Part shown: piece after piece, positions 7,143 to 8,786 of the stretch
Layout: each line of letters starts with the position of its first letter
Position numbering within the stretch: position 1 is the first letter of the stretch
Assembly (NCBI GenBank): GCA_017629325.1
Contig: JAGBXL010000036.1
Location: 1 to 8,786 of the forward strand
Origin: Clostridia bacterium
GTDB taxonomy: Bacteria > Bacillota > Clostridia > UMGS1810
Length of the DNA stretch: 8,786 nucleotides
Direction of reading: 5' to 3'
Position numbers and translations under genes: made by a program
Notes under the pieces: model-generated
Seen by the model: only the letters and a program-made list of their open reading frames with translations
The model's database searches: none
Told to the model about the DNA's origin: nothing

Positions 7143-7834
7143 TGTTTATCGCCCTCCAATTTTTCAATTTTTTTATTTAGTTCATCTATAAGCATGTGCA
7201 TTTTGCAGATTTCCTGACTCACGGGGTCGGGAATGTGAATCTGGTCTAATTCTGCTGCAACCTTTTTGTTGTTTATTCTCACAACTCTTGCAGGAACACC
7301 AACACAGGTGCTGTTTTCGGGAACCTCGGATAAAACAACCGCATTAGCGGCAATTTTAGAATTAGAGCCAACTGTAAAGGGGCCTAAAACCTTTGCTCCC
7401 GAGCCTATCATAACATTATTTCCTATTGTGGGGTGGCGTTTGCCTTTATCTTTACCCGTTCCGCCGAGGGTTACATTCTGATATATGGTGCAGTTATCGC
7501 CAATAACCGTGGTTTCGCCAATAACAACGCCCATTCCGTGATCTATAAAAAATCCCTTACCGATTTTTGCACCGGGGTGAATTTCTATACCAGTTATGGC
7601 ACGGGAGGTCTGCGATATAAGCCTTGCTATAAAAAATAATTTAAGTTTATAAAAAACATGGGCTATTCTGTGATTTGCAACTGCATGAAGACCCGAATAT
7701 AAAAGGAAGATTTCCAAGGGGTTTCTTGCAGCGGGGTCCCTATCCATTATTTTAGGAACTTCTATGGCAACTATTACCGAAAACACAAGAAAATAAGCGA
7801 TAATAAGTGCCGCAAATATGTATAGAGCAATCAT
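7139..7834 (-). CDS. cysE: Serine O-acetyltransferase with hydrophobic N-terminus
   Basis: The product acetylates L-serine with acetyl-CoA to give O-acetylserine, the first committed step of cysteine synthesis. The 231-residue form has the family motif DRDPAARNPLE (31-41), SGLHAVANHRIAH (47-59), then the left-handed beta-helix of hexapeptide repeats. TGIEIHPGAKIG (81-92) and IDHGMGVVIGET (97-108) hold likely catalytic H99 and acidic E84; NVTLGGTGKDKGKRHPTIG follows. The tail has IPDPVSQE (201-208) and a short probable coiled coil. Unusually, residues 2-26 form one long hydrophobic stretch that could anchor the enzyme in the membrane; Bacillus CysE has a shorter polar segment there. The frame is open to a GTG at 7852, but the ATG at 7834 has the better ribosome binding site. 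This is the first gene of the seven-gene string. Confidence 0.95.
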   Translation of the reverse strand: MIALYIFAALIIAYFLVFSVIVAIEVPKIMDRDPAARNPLEIFLLYSGLHAVANHRIAHVFYKLKLFFIARLISQTSRAITGIEIHPGAKIGKGFFIDHGMGVVIGETTVIGDNCTIYQNVTLGGTGKDKGKRHPTIGNNVMIGSGAKVLGPFTVGSNSKIAANAVVLSEVPENSTCVGVPARVVRINNKKVAAELDQIHIPDPVSQEICKMHMLIDELNKKIEKLEGDKQ

Positions 7835-7840
7835 AAAAAC

Positions 7841-7856
7841 CCACCTTTCCACCTTT
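7841..7856 (-). promoter_or_regulatory. Tandemly repeated ribosome binding site of cysE
   Basis: The complement is two perfect copies of AAAGGTGG back to back (7849-7856, then 7841-7848). The copy nearest the gene sits 6 nt before the ATG at 7834 and decides that start. The alternative GTG at 7850-7852 lies inside the repeat and would have no properly spaced site. Confidence 0.7.
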
Positions 7857-7874
7857 AAAATACATACATAATTT

Positions 7875-7903
7875 ATTATATTATTTTTTTTGTTAAATTA
7901 CAA
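7875..7903 (-). promoter_or_regulatory. Promoter of the cysE-cysS-mrnC-transketolase-VTT-rex string
   Basis: On the minus strand, TTGTAA (complement of 7898-7903, 4/6) is followed by a 17-nt spacer and a perfect TATAAT (complement of 7875-7880). The predicted start near 7868 gives a leader of about 34 nt, too short for a T-box or other riboswitch. The -35 overlaps an imperfect palindrome, TTGTTAAATTACAA (7890-7903). Confidence 0.65.
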
Positions 7904-7944
7904 GTGTTTTTTACACAAAATTATTATTTTCGCTCTTTTAATTT

Positions 7945-7973
7945 TTGACTTTTTATATAAAGCGTGGTAAAAT
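7945..7973 (+). promoter_or_regulatory. Promoter of the Cys-rich protein / hydrolase unit
   Basis: TTGACT (7945-7950, 5/6) is followed by a 17-nt spacer and TAAAAT (7968-7973, 5/6). The predicted start is near 7980, only about 12 nt before the ATG, so the mRNA would begin at or next to its own GAGGTG site. It is divergent from the cysE promoter, with the two -35 boxes about 40 bp apart, so one regulator could affect both. Confidence 0.7.
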
Positions 7974-7991
7974 ACTCGTGAGGTGAACATA

Positions 7992-8201
7992 ATGCGTATA
8001 AGAGGATGTAAAACCCCCAAGTGTAGTTTATGTGTGTACTGTGAAAAATCAAAACTTTCTGAAAAACTTTTTTGCAAAGAAAATCAGGCAGACACCGAAA
8101 AAGACTTTTCCTGCCCCCAATTTAAATATGATATTTTTAAATATGTTCCCAATCAAAAAAATGATTTAAAAAAATTTTCCAAAGAGGATTTTGAAATATA
8201 A
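7992..8201 (+). CDS. Small cysteine-rich protein of unknown function
   Basis: This 69-residue protein is not assigned to a family with confidence, though it resembles small Cys-rich hypothetical proteins I associate with Clostridia. Six cysteines (C6, C11, C14, C17, C28, C41) are arranged C-x4-C-x2-C-x2-C-x10-C-x12-C, which could hold zinc or an iron-sulfur cluster. A lysine-rich, Phe/Tyr-containing tail (FKYDIFKYVP, 44-53) follows. It has no signal peptide or membrane segment, so it is probably cytoplasmic. An in-frame GTG at 7983 is possible, but the GAGGTG at 7980-7985 overlaps it and is well spaced for the ATG at 7992. A promoter is recognisable just upstream, and the stop codon directly abuts the next ATG, indicating a two-gene unit. 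Confidence 0.75.
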   Translation: MRIRGCKTPKCSLCVYCEKSKLSEKLFCKENQADTEKDFSCPQFKYDIFKYVPNQKNDLKKFSKEDFEI

Positions 8202-8786
8202 ATGGTTAAAAAAATTATTAGATCCCGCCTTTTTTTAGTTTTTATATGTGCTCTTGTGCTTCTTTTTATAAGGCACTTTATAAACGAAAAAAACGCATAT
8301 TATTACCCACCATACAAATATGAAGAAGTGTCTTTTTCCGACAGTGATGAAAAAATTTTTAAATACACAGGTCTTTCGCCCAAAGGAGCCAAAGATATTT
8401 TAAGCCAAGGGAAAATATCTGTTTTAAAAAAACTCAACACCCTCTATTTTGAAAAGCCCGATATAAAAAAAGAATATATTTTCTTTCCCACAACAGTTCA
8501 GGAAAGCTTAAATAACACATCTGTTCCCCTTGTGCCTCTTTATGACGGCGATGTTCTTATTACATTCAATACCCACACTCTTGACTGGCGACACGGGCAC
8601 GCGGCAATTGTTACCGATGCCGAAAGAGGAATTATTTTAGAGCACATGTCTGTTGGAAACACATCTGTTTTAAGTCGAGCTGAAAAATGGGGAAGCTACC
8701 CCGCCTTTGCGGTTTTAAGATACCCACAAGAAGAAAAAGCAAAGCTGGCAGCAGAATATGCCAAAGAAAAACTTATAGATGTGCCA
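8202..8786 (+). CDS. Membrane-anchored YiiX-like permuted NlpC/P60-type cysteine hydrolase (partial, 3' end missing)
   Basis: The first 195 residues are present. A short basic N-terminus (KKIIRSR) and a hydrophobic stretch (about 9-26) form a probable signal anchor, placing the rest outside the membrane. The segment GDVLITF (116-122) followed by RHGHAAIVTD (130-139), with H133, then IILEHMS (144-150) and FAVLRY (169-174), resembles the permuted papain-like NlpC/P60 group (YiiX/YebB, LRAT-like). In those proteins the catalytic His comes before the Cys. No cysteine occurs after residue 16 in the visible part, so the expected nucleophile must lie past the window edge. Substrates in the group include peptides and acyl groups; none can be named here. 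Its ATG follows the preceding stop with no gap, and the only GAGG (8184-8187) is rather far, so coupled translation is likely. Confidence 0.68.
   Translation, partial: MVKKIIRSRLFLVFICALVLLFIRHFINEKNAYYYPPYKYEEVSFSDSDEKIFKYTGLSPKGAKDILSQGKISVLKKLNTLYFEKPDIKKEYIFFPTTVQESLNNTSVPLVPLYDGDVLITFNTHTLDWRHGHAAIVTDAERGIILEHMSVGNTSVLSRAEKWGSYPAFAVLRYPQEEKAKLAAEYAKEKLIDVP

Noticed and set aside
7835..7868. T-box or other riboswitch ahead of cysE/cysS
   Set aside because: The predicted leader is only about 34 nt and has no T-box core, specifier loop or terminator/antiterminator pair.
7904..7916. GTGT-T5-ACAC hairpin in the divergent intergenic region
   Set aside because: A 4-bp stem with an AT-only loop in very AT-rich DNA is too weak to call an operator or terminator.
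1..8786. CRISPR array, IS element, phage, toxin-antitoxin or other defence system
   Set aside because: No repeat-spacer pattern, transposase, terminal inverted repeats, integrase or recognised defence domain was found on either strand.

Overview
The window looks like chromosomal DNA from an anaerobic, low-GC Gram-positive bacterium of the Clostridia (Bacillota). The evidence is the AT-rich composition, strong AGGAGG-type ribosome binding sites, near-consensus sigma-A promoters in AT-rich gaps, a two-polypeptide transketolase, a clostridial-type glutamate dehydrogenase, Rex, an NfnA-like flavoprotein, and the Bacillota gene order cysE-cysS-mrnC. I cannot place it more precisely. I see no IS element, phage gene, CRISPR array, tRNA or rRNA.

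Layout: everything from 1 to 7834 is read on the minus strand; two genes from 7992 onward are read on the plus strand and run off the window. The minus-strand block has three transcription units. (1) A seven-gene string starts at a divergent promoter near 7875-7903: cysE (serine O-acetyltransferase), cysS (cysteinyl-tRNA synthetase), mrnC (Mini-ribonuclease 3), the N- and C-terminal transketolase subunits, a VTT/TVP38-type membrane protein, and rex (NADH/NAD+-sensing repressor). Gaps are 55 nt or less and several genes overlap. (2) gdhA has its own perfect-consensus promoter and ends at a clear intrinsic terminator. (3) The 5' end of an nfnA/sudB-like gene has its own promoter and leaves the window on the left.

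Plus strand: a 69-residue cysteine-rich protein of unknown function is followed with no gap by a membrane-anchored protein resembling permuted NlpC/P60 (YiiX-like) cysteine hydrolases, cut off before its expected catalytic cysteine.

How the genes fit together: cysE makes the precursor of cysteine and cysS charges it to tRNA. mrnC (23S rRNA maturation) belongs to the same conserved cluster. The transketolase pair serves the non-oxidative pentose phosphate pathway. Rex, glutamate dehydrogenase and the Nfn subunit all concern NAD(H)/NADP(H)/ferredoxin balance, which suits a fermentative anaerobe, although direct Rex control is not shown by a clear Rex operator here. The window is mostly ordinary housekeeping sequence. 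The points worth a second look are the NAD-type coenzyme signature of the glutamate dehydrogenase, a hydrophobic N-terminal extension on CysE, the structured gdhA promoter region, and the uncharacterised Cys-rich protein/hydrolase pair.
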